Below, piece after piece: positions 1 to 8,546 of a stretch of 64,000 bases of DNA; position 1 is the first letter of the stretch, and the number at the start of each line of letters is the position of its first letter. This DNA comes from Aeromonas piscicola (GTDB lineage Bacteria > Pseudomonadota > Gammaproteobacteria > Enterobacterales > Aeromonadaceae). A program made the position numbers and the translations under genes. The notes under the pieces are model-generated. The model was not told the origin of the DNA and did no database searches. It saw only the letters and a list, made by a program, of their open reading frames with translations. The stretch spans positions 142,152 through 206,151 of the forward strand of contig NZ_CDBL01000073.1 in the NCBI RefSeq assembly GCF_000820005.1, written 5' to 3'.

Positions 1-266
1 GCGCGGATCAGGCGAGCCTCGACGATCCCCGCCTCGCTCTTGAGCTTGGTCTGCACGATTTGTCGGTTGGCGATGGCTCCCGTCATCATCATGACGTTGA
101 GCTGATCCATGTAGGTGTTGGCGGCGCTCTCGACCTTTTCACCGGCCAGCCGGATGGCGAGATCCCGTTGCAGCCAGGCGGAGAGTTCGAAACTGAGGGC
201 GAAGGTACAACCTATCACCAGGGTAAGGGGAAGGAAGATTTTCCAGTTCAGTGACAGATTTTGCAT
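1..266 (-). CDS. N-terminus of a probable methyl-accepting chemotaxis protein (cut by window edge)
   Basis: Only the first 88 codons are present, reading leftwards off the window. The protein starts MQNLSLNWKIFLPLTLVIG, a short cytoplasmic segment followed by one hydrophobic helix (about residues 9-25), then a predicted periplasmic part containing MMMTGAIANRQIVQTKLKSE. This pattern (membrane anchor, then a helical sensor with an MMxTG...NR stretch) is what I know from a class of bacterial chemoreceptors, which would carry HAMP and signalling domains further on. Those domains lie outside the window, so the call rests on the N-terminus alone. It is divergent from hutW; any link to heme sensing would be speculation. 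Confidence 0.5.
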   Translation of the reverse strand, partial: MQNLSLNWKIFLPLTLVIGCTFALSFELSAWLQRDLAIRLAGEKVESAANTYMDQLNVMMMTGAIANRQIVQTKLKSEAGIVEARLIR

Positions 267-454
267 CGTTTGCAGGGTCCATGCGCAAGTGGGCGAGCGT
301 CAATGCCGGGCGACTCTCCCCGCGCTCGCTCGTCAGGGCGGGGGAGATGGTTCTCTATCGGCTCACCCTACCCCATCTTGAGTAAATTATCTGTTAACTG
401 GATCCATGATGGAGGTTAAGGATGGGTAGCAAAGCTGGGTTGTCTGAGCCTGGT

Positions 455-501
455 TTGATCCAGCACAAACCTGGCATAAATTGATAGTGGTTATCATTTG
501 C
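455..501 (+). promoter_or_regulatory. hutW promoter with Fur box
   Basis: A -35-like TTGATC (455-460) and a -10-like TAAATT (477-482) are 16 bp apart. Directly after, GATAGTGGTTATCATTTGC (483-501) matches the 19-bp Fur consensus at 14 positions by eye. The box overlaps the expected transcription start, the classic position for iron-dependent repression, and the gene behind it is a heme-utilisation gene, so the assignment is coherent. Confidence 0.65.
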
Positions 502-529
502 ATTATTTCCATGCGGTAACCAGCCAGCG

Positions 530-1897
530 ATGACATTACACCTGACCCCGACCATGACCGGACTCGACACGCCGGATCCCCTCAAATTTGCCTTCGTCGC
601 CAAAACCTCGGCCCATGCCAGCCGGGGTGGCATTCGCCCTTTCACCCTTGACCACGGGGGCTGGCAAGCCTGGTGGCAGCAAGGGAGCGAGGCCGGGGAG
701 CGGGCGCTCTATATCCATATTCCGTTTTGCCGCAAGCGCTGCAGCTTCTGCAATTTCTTCGAAAATGGCGCCAATCCGGCGCGCATGAGCCGTTACATGG
801 CGGCCCTGTGCGACAGTCTGAAGCAAGCGGCGGATACCCCCTTTGGGCAGAGCAAGCCCTGCTCGGCCGTCTATGTGGGGGGCGGCACACCGACCGACAT
901 GGCGGTTGAGGATCTGGCGCAATTGGCCAGGGCTATCCAGGCTTTTCCGCTGACCGCAGATGCCGAGGTGACCCTGGAGGGGCGCCTCAACGGCTTCGAT
1001 GATGCCAAGTGGCAGACAGCGCTGGCGGGGGGCTTCAACCGCTTCTCGTTCGGGGTGCAGAGTTTTGACACCCGGGTACGCCAGCAGGCGGCCCGCTTCG
1101 ATGACAGGCAAACCCTGCTGGCCCGGCTGGCCGAGCTGACCCGGGATGATGCCGCCGTGATAGTGGCGGATCTCATCTTCGGTCTGCCGGGGCAGGATGA
1201 TGCCGTGTGGCGCCAGGATATCGCGGACGTGATGGCCAGCGGGGTGCACGGCGTGGATCTCTATCAGCTGATCGCCATGGCGGGCACCAACCTGGAACGG
1301 GCCGAGGCGAGCGGCAAGCCGGGCTGGGCGGCCGATGGTCAGCAGCGGGCCGGCATGTATGCCTATGGCGCCCAGACGCTGGAGCAAGGCGACTGGCAGC
1401 GGCTCTCCTGCAGTCACTGGCGGCGCGGCGATGCCGAGCAGAGCCGCTACAACCAGATGGCCAAGCGCGGCGCCGAGATCCTCCCCTTCGGGGCGGGAGC
1501 CGGAGGCAGCGTGCACGGCCATGGCCTCATGTATGGCCGGGATCTGGCCCTCTGGCACGAGGCGCTGGCAGGCGGTGTGCGGGCGCCCGGCATGGTGATG
1601 GGGAAGAACCCCAATGCCCTCATGGACGGTCTGCTGCGCGGCGCCCTCGACAGCGGCTGGTTGACGCTGGCTCGTCTACCCGCATCGTTGCGGGCCCACC
1701 TGCTGCCGCTGTTTGAGGCCTGGCAGCGGCACGGATTGGCGACGCTCACGCAAGCGCGGCTTGAACTGACCCTGGCGGGGCGTTTCTGGAACGTCAATCT
1801 GCAGGCAGGCTTGTTCGAGTACTTGCAACTCAATCCGCTGGCGGGATCTGATGCGGTGCCGGCTCCGGCCGACATGGTGCGCCACTCACTGGTGTGA
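530..1897 (+). CDS. hutW: HutW/ChuW-type radical SAM heme-degrading enzyme
   Basis: A 455-residue radical SAM protein of the HemN-like group. The iron-sulfur motif is C67-x3-C71-x2-C74, preceded by the family signature YIHIPF, and GGGTPT lies at 117-122. Known relatives (E. coli ChuW, Vibrio HutW) use SAM chemistry to open the porphyrin ring and release iron from heme without oxygen. Length and the start ATG at 530 fit the family, although the ribosome binding site is weak. The gene lies behind a Fur-box promoter, so low iron should induce it. The usual partners hutX and hutZ are not in the window; the next gene is xseA in opposite orientation, so this copy is monocistronic. The tonB-exbBD genes that power outer-membrane heme uptake are about 3 kb away. 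Confidence 0.88.
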   Translation: MTLHLTPTMTGLDTPDPLKFAFVAKTSAHASRGGIRPFTLDHGGWQAWWQQGSEAGERALYIHIPFCRKRCSFCNFFENGANPARMSRYMAALCDSLKQAADTPFGQSKPCSAVYVGGGTPTDMAVEDLAQLARAIQAFPLTADAEVTLEGRLNGFDDAKWQTALAGGFNRFSFGVQSFDTRVRQQAARFDDRQTLLARLAELTRDDAAVIVADLIFGLPGQDDAVWRQDIADVMASGVHGVDLYQLIAMAGTNLERAEASGKPGWAADGQQRAGMYAYGAQTLEQGDWQRLSCSHWRRGDAEQSRYNQMAKRGAEILPFGAGAGGSVHGHGLMYGRDLALWHEALAGGVRAPGMVMGKNPNALMDGLLRGALDSGWLTLARLPASLRAHLLPLFEAWQRHGLATLTQARLELTLAGRFWNVNLQAGLFEYLQLNPLAGSDAVPAPADMVRHSLV

Positions 1898-1932
1898 CGG
1901 ACAGGCGTCAACGAAAGGGAAGGGGATGAAAC

Positions 1933-1954
1933 GGGGGCGCTGCAAAGCGCCCCC
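1933..1954. terminator. Hairpin between convergent hutW and xseA
   Basis: A 9-bp perfect stem (GGGGGCGCT / AGCGCCCCC) closed by a GCAA tetraloop lies in the 65-bp gap between the two convergent stop codons. No strong T-tract follows on either strand, so it may be a weak bidirectional terminator. Confidence 0.55.
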
Positions 1955-1962
1955 GGGTTCAG

Positions 1963-3333
1963 TTATCGGTTGTGCACCTCTTCCACCCGCACCTGCAGAT
2001 GCCCCTCTGCGAGCGTGGTGACCAGGGTTTGCCCGGCATTCACCTGGGCGGCGCGGCTGATCACCTCACCGCTCTGGGTACGGGTGATGGAGTAACCCCG
2101 CCCCAGGGTGGCGAGCGGGCTCACACCGTCGAGGCGGGCGGTGAGCATGGCGAGGCGGTGGCTGGCCAGATCCTGGCGTTTGGTGATCAATGCGTAGAGT
2201 CGCTCCTCGGCCAGCTGGTGGCGGCGCTTGCCAGCGGCCAGCAACCGCTCCGGGCTCTTGCCTTGCAGGCGCAGTTCCAGGTTGGCGAGGCGCCGCTCCC
2301 CCTGATGCAACCGTTGATTCATCAGCTGTTGCAAGCGGGCGGAGAGTTCGTCGAGGCGCTGGGATTGCTGCTCCAGCCGCCGTTTCGGATCCTGATGGTC
2401 GAGCCGTTTTTGCAGCAGCGCGAAGCCGTGGCGGGCGGCGATCTGGTGGCGGCCAATGCCCTGTGCCAGCCGTTGCCACAGATGGGCGAGGCGCTGGATG
2501 CGGGCCTGGTTGTCCGGTGCCACCAGTTCAGCTGCGGCCGATGGGGTGGGGGCGCGAAGGTCGGCGGCAAAGTCGCTGATGGTCACGTCCACCTCGTGGC
2601 CCACCGCGCTGATAATGGGGATGGCGGAGTTGGCAATGGCGCGCGCCACCGCCTCTTCGTTGAAGCACCAGAGATCTTCCAATGAGCCGCCGCCGCGACC
2701 GACGATCAGCACGTCCACCTCGGCGCGGCGGTTGGCCAGGGCAATGGCCGCGACGATCTGGCCGATGGCGGCGCTGCCTTGCACCTGGGTCGGGTAGATA
2801 AAGACGGGCAGATCCGGCGCGCGCCGTTTGAGCACGGTCAGCATGTCGTGCAGGGCGGCACCGGTGGCGGAGGTGACCAGTCCCACCGCTCGCGGCTCGC
2901 GGGGCAGCGGCCGCTTGCGACTCTCGTCAAACAGCCCTTCGGCCCCGAGGCGGCGCTTGAGCTCTTCGAAGCGCATGGCCAGCACGCCATCGCCTGCGGG
3001 CTGCATCGACTCGATGATGAGTTGATAGTCGCCGCGCGGCTCGTAGAGGGAGACCCGCGCCTGCACCAGCACCTGCATGCCATCCTGCGGGCGAAACGCC
3101 ACCCGCCGGTTGTTGCCCTTGAACATGGCGCAGCGCACCTGCGCCCCCAGATCTTTGAGCGAAAAGTACCAGTGACCGGAGCTTGGTATCGCCAGATTGG
3201 AGAGCTCGCCGGTCAGCCACACCAGTCCCAGATCCTGCTCCAGGATCATGCGCACGGCGCTGTTGAGGCGGGTGACTGTAAAGACCTGCTGCTCGCGGCC
3301 GTTCGCCGCACTGGATGAGGTAAATCGGTTCAA
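1963..3333 (-). CDS. xseA: Exodeoxyribonuclease VII large subunit
   Basis: A 456-residue protein matching XseA: N-terminal OB-fold region (VFTVTRLN then SSGHWYFSLKD and RCAMFKGN, residues 17-75), the catalytic core with DVLIVGRGGGS and AVGHEVDVTISDFAADLRAPTPSAAAE, then a long helical, coiled-coil-rich C-terminal part. With XseB it degrades single-stranded DNA into oligonucleotides in the cytoplasm during mismatch repair and recombination. The reading frame opens at TTG (3333), preceded by AGGTG at ribosome-binding distance; no in-frame ATG lies upstream, and alignment with known XseA supports this start. In enterics and vibrios xseA is directly divergent from guaB; here about 5 kb separates them. 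The first codons and upstream DNA are repeated in decayed form at 4304-4412. Confidence 0.93.
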   Translation of the reverse strand: MNRFTSSSAANGREQQVFTVTRLNSAVRMILEQDLGLVWLTGELSNLAIPSSGHWYFSLKDLGAQVRCAMFKGNNRRVAFRPQDGMQVLVQARVSLYEPRGDYQLIIESMQPAGDGVLAMRFEELKRRLGAEGLFDESRKRPLPREPRAVGLVTSATGAALHDMLTVLKRRAPDLPVFIYPTQVQGSAAIGQIVAAIALANRRAEVDVLIVGRGGGSLEDLWCFNEEAVARAIANSAIPIISAVGHEVDVTISDFAADLRAPTPSAAAELVAPDNQARIQRLAHLWQRLAQGIGRHQIAARHGFALLQKRLDHQDPKRRLEQQSQRLDELSARLQQLMNQRLHQGERRLANLELRLQGKSPERLLAAGKRRHQLAEERLYALITKRQDLASHRLAMLTARLDGVSPLATLGRGYSITRTQSGEVISRAAQVNAGQTLVTTLAEGHLQVRVEEVHNR

Positions 3334-3391
3334 AGGCGCACCTGTGGTCTGCTCCGGCTGCGCCGGGATAAAACGATGGCCGCTATCTTAA
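3278..3391. repeat. xseA 5'-end, copy A of a direct repeat pair
   Basis: This stretch covers the first 19 codons of xseA and 58 bp upstream. It recurs in the same orientation at 4304-4412, about 83% identical by eye with one 5-bp gap. The two copies flank the cytochrome b561 gene. Copy A is the functional one, since it is joined to intact xseA. Confidence 0.85.
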
Positions 3392-3641
3392 CCCGAAACT
3401 GGGGGAGGGCGCTAAACAGGAGGTGCCTGCAGATCCCGGCACGCTCGCACAAAGGGATGAGTGGCCGGCCAGGGCCAGCAGCAGAAAAGCAAGATTGGAA
3501 ACGCAGCCATTTATCCGGACAGGCAGTATGGCTCCCGACAAAAGCGTTCGCGATTGCCCGCAGCGGGTCACTTTTTGCCGTTGATATTCAGGGTTCCACG
3601 ACCTTGACCACCTTTACCCACCCCCCTGTTTGGAGTAGCTC
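3334..3641. other. Gap between divergent xseA and cytochrome b561 gene
   Basis: Divergent intergenic DNA of 308 bp. The first 58 bp belong to the duplicated xseA segment. The rest must hold both promoters, but I find no convincing -35/-10 pair. GGAG lies 7 bases before the ATG at 3642 and serves as ribosome binding site for the cytochrome gene. No open reading frame here looks real. Confidence 0.5.
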
Positions 3642-4193
3642 ATGAATTCCTCGATCCCGTTAAGTTTGACGACCCGCTTGCTGCACTGGTCGGTTGCCTT
3701 GCTGATGATTGGCTTGACCCTGCTGGGTTATCTGATGGTGAAATTTGAAATATGGGATCTCTACGCCCTGCATAAATCCCTGGGAGTCATTGCACTGGTC
3801 TTGATCCTGCCACGCGCCATTATCCGCCTTGGCAAAGGGTGGCCGACGCCAGTTCGCCAATATCCCGCTTACGAGGCATTGGCAGCCAAGGCGATCCATT
3901 GGGGATTGCTTGTTTCAACCCTGCTTATTCCGGTTTCAGGTCTCTGCTATTCCGGCGCGGCCGGGCGTGGCGTTGCCCTGTTTGGCTGGTTTATTATCCC
4001 GATGAATCCAGATATCAATGATCCTGCCAATGTCATTCCATACAGTGAATCCATTCGGGATATTGCCCATGCCGTCCATGTTTACTTGCCCTATATCATG
4101 CTGGCCCTGTTGCTGGTGCATATTGTCGGGGCGTTAAAACATCACCTGCTGGATAAAGACCTTACCTTGCTGCGAATGCTTGGCCGGAAATAA
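3642..4193 (+). CDS. Cytochrome b561 family protein
   Basis: A 183-residue inner-membrane protein with four predicted helices (about 10-33, 45-62, 85-105, 148-166). Histidines that fit the family heme ligands lie at H15, H44, H143 or H146, and H160; LLHWSVAL in helix 1 and AHAVHVYLPYIMLALLLVH near the end are typical of E. coli CybB relatives. Such proteins are di-heme b-type cytochromes moving electrons between quinol and periplasmic or superoxide acceptors. The ATG has a good GGAG. It is a single-gene unit between xseA and exbD, flanked by direct repeats of the xseA 5' end, so it may have arrived or been moved with that rearrangement. Which electron partner it uses cannot be told. Confidence 0.85.
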   Translation: MNSSIPLSLTTRLLHWSVALLMIGLTLLGYLMVKFEIWDLYALHKSLGVIALVLILPRAIIRLGKGWPTPVRQYPAYEALAAKAIHWGLLVSTLLIPVSGLCYSGAAGRGVALFGWFIIPMNPDINDPANVIPYSESIRDIAHAVHVYLPYIMLALLLVHIVGALKHHLLDKDLTLLRMLGRK

Positions 4194-4303
4194 CCGGTTC
4201 GATGGGGGTTGGGTCGCTGGAAATATCAGGTGATCGGGTGTGCAGCGGTAAGGGGGGGCAAGGGTTGTTGTTACTGGCTTGGTGTTGTTGAGATGGGGGG
4301 ATG

Positions 4304-4412
4304 GTAAAGACCCGCGACTCACAGCCCGTCGCCGTACTGGATGGGGTATATAGGTTCAATGGCATACCTGTTGTCTGCCCTGGCTGCGCCGGGATGATGG
4401 CCGCTGTCTTAA
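4304..4412 (-). pseudogene. Decayed duplicate of the xseA 5' end
   Basis: Reading leftwards from a TTG, this fragment encodes LNLYTPSSTATGCESRVFTI, clearly related to the XseA N-terminus NRFTSSSAANGREQQVFTV, and then loses all resemblance. Upstream non-coding sequence is copied too, including a shared GGCTGCGCCGGGAT. It is 80-85% identical to copy A by eye and has no following xseA body, so it is a relic and not a gene. It occupies most of the 281-bp space between the cytochrome gene and exbD. Because it is in direct orientation with copy A, recombination between the two would delete the cytochrome gene. Confidence 0.8.
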
Positions 4413-4474
4413 TCCGGCGCGCGGCAGGAGCCGCTATCTGGCCCCTGCTTCTGACATGGCCCTCCTCTGTCCCC

Positions 4475-4897
4475 TTACTTGCCGTCAGGCTGACTGACAA
4501 AGGCAATCTTGTGCAATCCATGCTGGGACGCCTGCGCCATCACCTTGGCTATGATGCCGTACTCGACCCGCTTGTCGATGCGCAGCTGGATCTCGGACAG
4601 CTCCCCCTCGGCCTTGCCGGCAGTCTCCATCTGGGCGAGCAGGGCGGCCTCATCGACCTCCTTGTCGTTCCAGTAGATCTTGCCGGTGCCATCGATGGCG
4701 AGGGTGATGTCCTCCTTCTCCGGCTGATTGAGCAGGCTGCTGGCCTCCGGCAGCTCGAGTTTGACCGCATTGGTGAGCAGGGGGGCCGTGATCATGAAGA
4801 CGATGAGCAGCACCAGCATGACGTCGATCATGGGGATCATGTTGATCTCGGAGAGGGGCTGATCGTCTCCGTCGTCCGACAATTTGCCAAATGCCAT
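4475..4897 (-). CDS. exbD: TonB energy-transducing subunit ExbD
   Basis: A 140-residue single-pass inner-membrane protein: cytoplasmic N-terminus, one helix at about 22-42, then a periplasmic domain. The conserved protonatable aspartate of the ExbD/TolR/MotB family is D25 in the stretch EINMIPMIDVMLVLL. With ExbB it forms the proton channel that energises TonB. It is the third gene of tonB-exbB-exbD; its ATG overlaps the exbB stop by one base (TAATG), indicating coupled translation. Its closeness to a Fur-controlled heme gene suggests a role in iron and heme uptake rather than a Tol function. Confidence 0.92.
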   Translation of the reverse strand: MAFGKLSDDGDDQPLSEINMIPMIDVMLVLLIVFMITAPLLTNAVKLELPEASSLLNQPEKEDITLAIDGTGKIYWNDKEVDEAALLAQMETAGKAEGELSEIQLRIDKRVEYGIIAKVMAQASQHGLHKIAFVSQPDGK

Positions 4898-5649
4898 TAG
4901 CCGTGCCCCTTCTTGGCTTCCCGCTCGGTCAGCTGGGTCACGTTGGAGGGGGCCTGCTCAAAGCCCGTCACCAGCAGGGCAAACAGGTCGTAGGCAAAGG
5001 CCTCGAGCGCGGCCAGCTTGAGGCGATTGCGCCGTACAAAGAAGTTGTAGACAAGCACAGCCGGCAGGGCGACGGCGAGGCCAAAGCCGGTCATGATCAG
5101 CGCCTCGCCCACGGGGCCTGCCACCTTGTCCAGACTGCTCTGGCCGGCGGCACCTATGGCCAGCAACGCATGATAGATGCCCCAGACGGTACCAAACAGC
5201 CCGATGAAGGGGGCCGCCGAGCCCACGGAGGCGAGGAAGGCCAGGCCGTGTTCCAGCCTTACCCGCTCGTGGGTAATGGCTTGGCGCAGTGCCCGCAACA
5301 GATACTCGTCCGGTGAACCCAGCTTGAGCGACACTGTCCGCTCCCCGGCCCGGTTCAGTTGCGCCACCGTCGCCAGCGCCGTGCTGGTCACACGCCCATA
5401 GGCCTCCTGCGGCGGGAGATGGGCCAGCTGGCGCTCCATATCCTGCACGCTTTCGTGCTGCCAGAAGCGGGTCACGAATTGTGCGTTGAGGCGCCGCTCG
5501 CGCTGACCCAGCACTATTTTCAGCAGGGTGTAATAGCAGGTGCCGAGGGACATCAATACCAGCAAAATGAATGGCAGCAGCCCCACACCGGTATTTTGAC
5601 TGAGCAGATGGGCGACGCCCATCCCGTTGTTTGCGATTTCCGGATCCAT
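4897..5649 (-). CDS. exbB: TonB energy-transducing subunit ExbB
   Basis: A 250-residue MotA/TolQ/ExbB family protein. Hydrophobic helices lie near the N-terminus (GLLPFILLVLMSLGTCYYTLL), in the middle (FLASVGSAAPFIGLFGTVWGIYHAL, the family signature) and after it (VGEALIMTGFGLAVALPAVLVYNFFV). It forms a pentameric channel around ExbD that feeds proton-motive force to TonB. I place the start at the ATG at 5649, because AAGG lies eight bases before it; a TTG two codons upstream (5655) would overlap the tonB stop and is the alternative. The gap to tonB is then two bases. It belongs to one operon with tonB and exbD. Confidence 0.92.
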   Translation of the reverse strand: MDPEIANNGMGVAHLLSQNTGVGLLPFILLVLMSLGTCYYTLLKIVLGQRERRLNAQFVTRFWQHESVQDMERQLAHLPPQEAYGRVTSTALATVAQLNRAGERTVSLKLGSPDEYLLRALRQAITHERVRLEHGLAFLASVGSAAPFIGLFGTVWGIYHALLAIGAAGQSSLDKVAGPVGEALIMTGFGLAVALPAVLVYNFFVRRNRLKLAALEAFAYDLFALLVTGFEQAPSNVTQLTEREAKKGHG

Positions 5650-5651
5650 AT

Positions 5652-6407
5652 TCAAGCCCTTAATTTAAAAATGATGGTGACCTTTGCCCAGGCCTCGACG
5701 GCCGCATTGTTCTGTTTGGCGGGAATAAAGCGCCAGCGACTGACCGTCTTGCGCGCCGTCATGTCCAGCCGCCGATAACCGCTGCCCTTGTCTACCTCCA
5801 CCGAGGAGGCGGTGCCATCGGCCGCCACCAGCACATTCAGGATGACGCGCCCCTCCTCACCCCGTCTTCTTGATTCATAGGGGTAGGGTGGCTCAGGGTT
5901 GTTCAGCCGTGCATCGCGGGCGATGGGGGCGCTGCTGCCAGCCCCGCTGCCGCTCTGCTGAGACTTGACCGGCGCACTGCCACTGTCGCCTTGTGGGGCA
6001 TTGGCAGCCACCGGCGTGGCGGAGGCCGGGGGCGCCGCGACCGGTTCTGCCCTGGCCACCTGAGTGGCCTTGGGTGTTGGCGGTGCCGGCACCCTGGGTG
6101 CTGGTTTGGCAATGGTTTTTTTGACCGGTTTTTTAATAGCCTTCTTTTGAACCGGCACCGGCTTTTTGACCAGGGGCTGCGCCTGGGTGGCCGCTGGCGC
6201 TTTGGCCGGCGCGTCGTTGGTGCTGGCCTCGCCGACCCAGCGGGCCGACAGGGTCAGCGGCAGGGGCGGAGTGATGGGCGCAGGCTGGTGTTCATAGAGC
6301 CACCAGAAGGCGGCAAGATGCAGGATGACCGCGATGGCAAGGCAAGCGAGGCGGACGGCATCGGGATCGTTGGCGGGCAGTGTTGGCCTCGGGTTGCAGG
6401 CATCCAT
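5652..6407 (-). CDS. tonB: TonB energy transducer
   Basis: A 251-residue protein with the TonB plan: short cytoplasmic N-terminus, one membrane helix (about 19-36, ACLAIAVILHLAAFWWLY), a long periplasmic linker rich in Pro, Lys and Ala (about 65-150, with KKPVPVQKKAIKKPVKK), and a C-terminal domain (about 165-251, EPPYPYESRRRGEEGRV...SGYRRLDMTARKTVSRWRF) that contacts TonB boxes of outer-membrane receptors. The frame is open to a TTG at 6425, but a strong GGAGG sits six bases before the ATG at 6407, which decides the start. First gene of tonB-exbB-exbD. A possible Fur box lies upstream. Confidence 0.92.
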   Translation of the reverse strand: MDACNPRPTLPANDPDAVRLACLAIAVILHLAAFWWLYEHQPAPITPPLPLTLSARWVGEASTNDAPAKAPAATQAQPLVKKPVPVQKKAIKKPVKKTIAKPAPRVPAPPTPKATQVARAEPVAAPPASATPVAANAPQGDSGSAPVKSQQSGSGAGSSAPIARDARLNNPEPPYPYESRRRGEEGRVILNVLVAADGTASSVEVDKGSGYRRLDMTARKTVSRWRFIPAKQNNAAVEAWAKVTIIFKLRA

Positions 6408-6500
6408 CACTGTCCTCCATTCCAAATCGACATGTTCATACTCAAACGGCTAGTGTGCTAGAGCCAGGACAGGGTGCTAGCATGCCTGATGACACCAATC

Positions 6501-6519
6501 ACAAACAACAACCATTATC
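6501..6519 (-). promoter_or_regulatory. Possible Fur box upstream of tonB
   Basis: ACAAACAACAACCATTATC matches the 19-bp Fur consensus at 12 positions, mostly in its right half (CCATTATC). The position, about 95 bp before the tonB ATG, and the gene's function make Fur control likely, but the match alone is weak. Confidence 0.3.
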
Positions 6520-6674
6520 AATCGTATTTTAATCGAATGATACAACCGCCAGACACTGGCCGAGCCGCTACCCGTCATGCGGGATCCGGCATGCGCTAGC
6601 CAGCCGCATCCTGCTAGCCGGGTGAACGGGGTGGAGTGCCATCCGGAGGTTTGCATCGGGCGCCGGGCTACCAG

Positions 6675-8546
6675 TCACAGCTCCAGCAAAACCCCCAGCT
6701 CCACCACCCGGTTGGCCGGAATATGGAAGAAGTCGGTCGCCTTGAGGGAGTTGCGATTCATCCAGACGAACAAGCCTTCCCGCCAGCGTGCCATGCCGGG
6801 CAGGTCGGTACTGACCAGATTTTCGTGAGAGAGAAAGAAGGAGGCATTGCTCATGGAGACCTTCAGATCTTGCTGGGCACACGCTTGGAAGATCTCCTCT
6901 ATGGAAGGGACCTCCTTGTAACCAAAGTGCGCCACGACTTGCCAGAACCCCTCTCCGAGGTGGGTGAGAACGATGCGCTCCTTGAAAGACAACCAGGGCT
7001 CATCCTTTATCTGGATGGTCAGAAAAATGACCCGCTCGTGCATGATTTTGTTGTGTTTCAGGTTGTGTAACATGGCATGAGGAACCACCTGCACCGACTT
7101 GGAGAGGAACACGGCCGTACCCGGCACCTGCAGTGGTGGATGAGCCAGCATGTTGTTGACAAACCCTTTCAGCACCAGTGACTTGTGCTCAAGCTTCTCG
7201 AGAACCAGCTCTCGACCGCGCTTCCAGGTTGTCATCACCACTATGGTCAGCAGCGCGAACAGGATGGGCAACCAGCCTCCGGCCAGGAACTTGGTGGTAT
7301 TGGCGGCAAAGAAGGTGACATCGACCAGCAGGAGAGGGGTCCCCGCGATCACGATCAGCCAGGTTGGCCATTTCCAGCGATGGGCTGCGACCACCATCAG
7401 CAACAGGGTGGTGATCGCCATGGTGCCTGTCACCGCTATGCCATAGGCAGCGGCCAGATTGCTGGAGCTTCTGAACCAGAATATCACCAGCACTATGCCG
7501 GCCAGCAGCAGCCAGTTCACCACTGGCAGGTAGATCTGGCCAATCTCATGCTCGGAGGTATGGCGGATCTCCTGGCGTGGCAGATACCCGAGCAGGATAG
7601 CCTGGCGTACGACTGAGTAAGTGCCGGATATGACGGCCTGGGATGCGATGACAGTCGCTATGGTCGCCAGGACCAATAACGGTATGGCCATCCAGGTGGG
7701 GGCGAGTAAATAGAATGGGTTTTCAATGGCCTCAGGACGGCGCAGTAGCAGCGCCCCCTGGCCGAAATAGTTGAGCAGCAGGGCCGGCATCACCAGAGAG
7801 CCCCATGCCAGCCGGATCGCGCCTCGGCCAAAATGGCCCATGTCGGCGTAAAGCGCCTCTGTGCCGGTGACGCAGAGCACGACCGCGCCCAGGGTGATGA
7901 AGGCCACACCTGGCCGGGTGAGCAGAAAATCAAGGGCATAGAGGGGATTGGTGGCCTGCAGGATAACAGGGTTTTGCACGATTTCACTTGCCCCGAGTCC
8001 TGCCAGCACGCCAAACCAGAGCAACATGATGGGGCCGAAGAGTCGGCCTATTCCTGCCGTGCCGTAATGCTGAATGCCAAACAGTATCACCAGCACTATG
8101 AGGGTTATGGGCAAGACGAAAGAGGCCAGTTCAGGGGCGACCACCTGCAGGCCCTCGACGGCAGACAGCACCGAAATCGCGGGGGTGATCACCGCATCCC
8201 CGATGAACAAGCCGACCCCGACCAGCCCCAGCAACATGACCAGGGAGCGGGCCTTGGGCGACAGGCGGCGTGAGGCCAGGGAAGCCAGGGTCAAGATGCC
8301 CCCTTCACCCTTGTCATCAGCCCTTAATACCAGCAAGACATATTTAAATGAGACCACGATCATGATGGTCCAAAAAAAGAGAGAGATGATCGACAGGATC
8401 TCGGCAGGGGCCGGCTGCAGGCCAATATGCCCGGCAAAGGACTCCTTCAAAGCGTAGAGCGGGCTGGTGCCAAGGTCACCGTAGACAACGCCCAAGGCGG
8501 CCAGGGTAATCGCCATGCGCCCTTGATGATGTTCATTGCTCATCAT
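6675..8546 (-). CDS. kup: Low-affinity potassium transporter Kup
   Basis: A 623-residue inner-membrane protein of the KUP/HAK/KT family. The signature GVVYGDLGTSPLYALKESF lies near the start, followed by about twelve helices and a hydrophilic cytoplasmic C-terminal domain of about 170 residues. It takes up potassium together with protons. The frame extends upstream to a TTG (8561), but ATG-ATG at 8546/8543 fits the length of E. coli Kup (622 residues); neither has a clear ribosome binding site. Divergent from guaB and convergent with nothing: tonB upstream-left reads the same way but is separated by 270 bp, so kup is probably its own unit. Confidence 0.9.
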   Translation of the reverse strand: MMSNEHHQGRMAITLAALGVVYGDLGTSPLYALKESFAGHIGLQPAPAEILSIISLFFWTIMIVVSFKYVLLVLRADDKGEGGILTLASLASRRLSPKARSLVMLLGLVGVGLFIGDAVITPAISVLSAVEGLQVVAPELASFVLPITLIVLVILFGIQHYGTAGIGRLFGPIMLLWFGVLAGLGASEIVQNPVILQATNPLYALDFLLTRPGVAFITLGAVVLCVTGTEALYADMGHFGRGAIRLAWGSLVMPALLLNYFGQGALLLRRPEAIENPFYLLAPTWMAIPLLVLATIATVIASQAVISGTYSVVRQAILLGYLPRQEIRHTSEHEIGQIYLPVVNWLLLAGIVLVIFWFRSSSNLAAAYGIAVTGTMAITTLLLMVVAAHRWKWPTWLIVIAGTPLLLVDVTFFAANTTKFLAGGWLPILFALLTIVVMTTWKRGRELVLEKLEHKSLVLKGFVNNMLAHPPLQVPGTAVFLSKSVQVVPHAMLHNLKHNKIMHERVIFLTIQIKDEPWLSFKERIVLTHLGEGFWQVVAHFGYKEVPSIEEIFQACAQQDLKVSMSNASFFLSHENLVSTDLPGMARWREGLFVWMNRNSLKATDFFHIPANRVVELGVLLEL

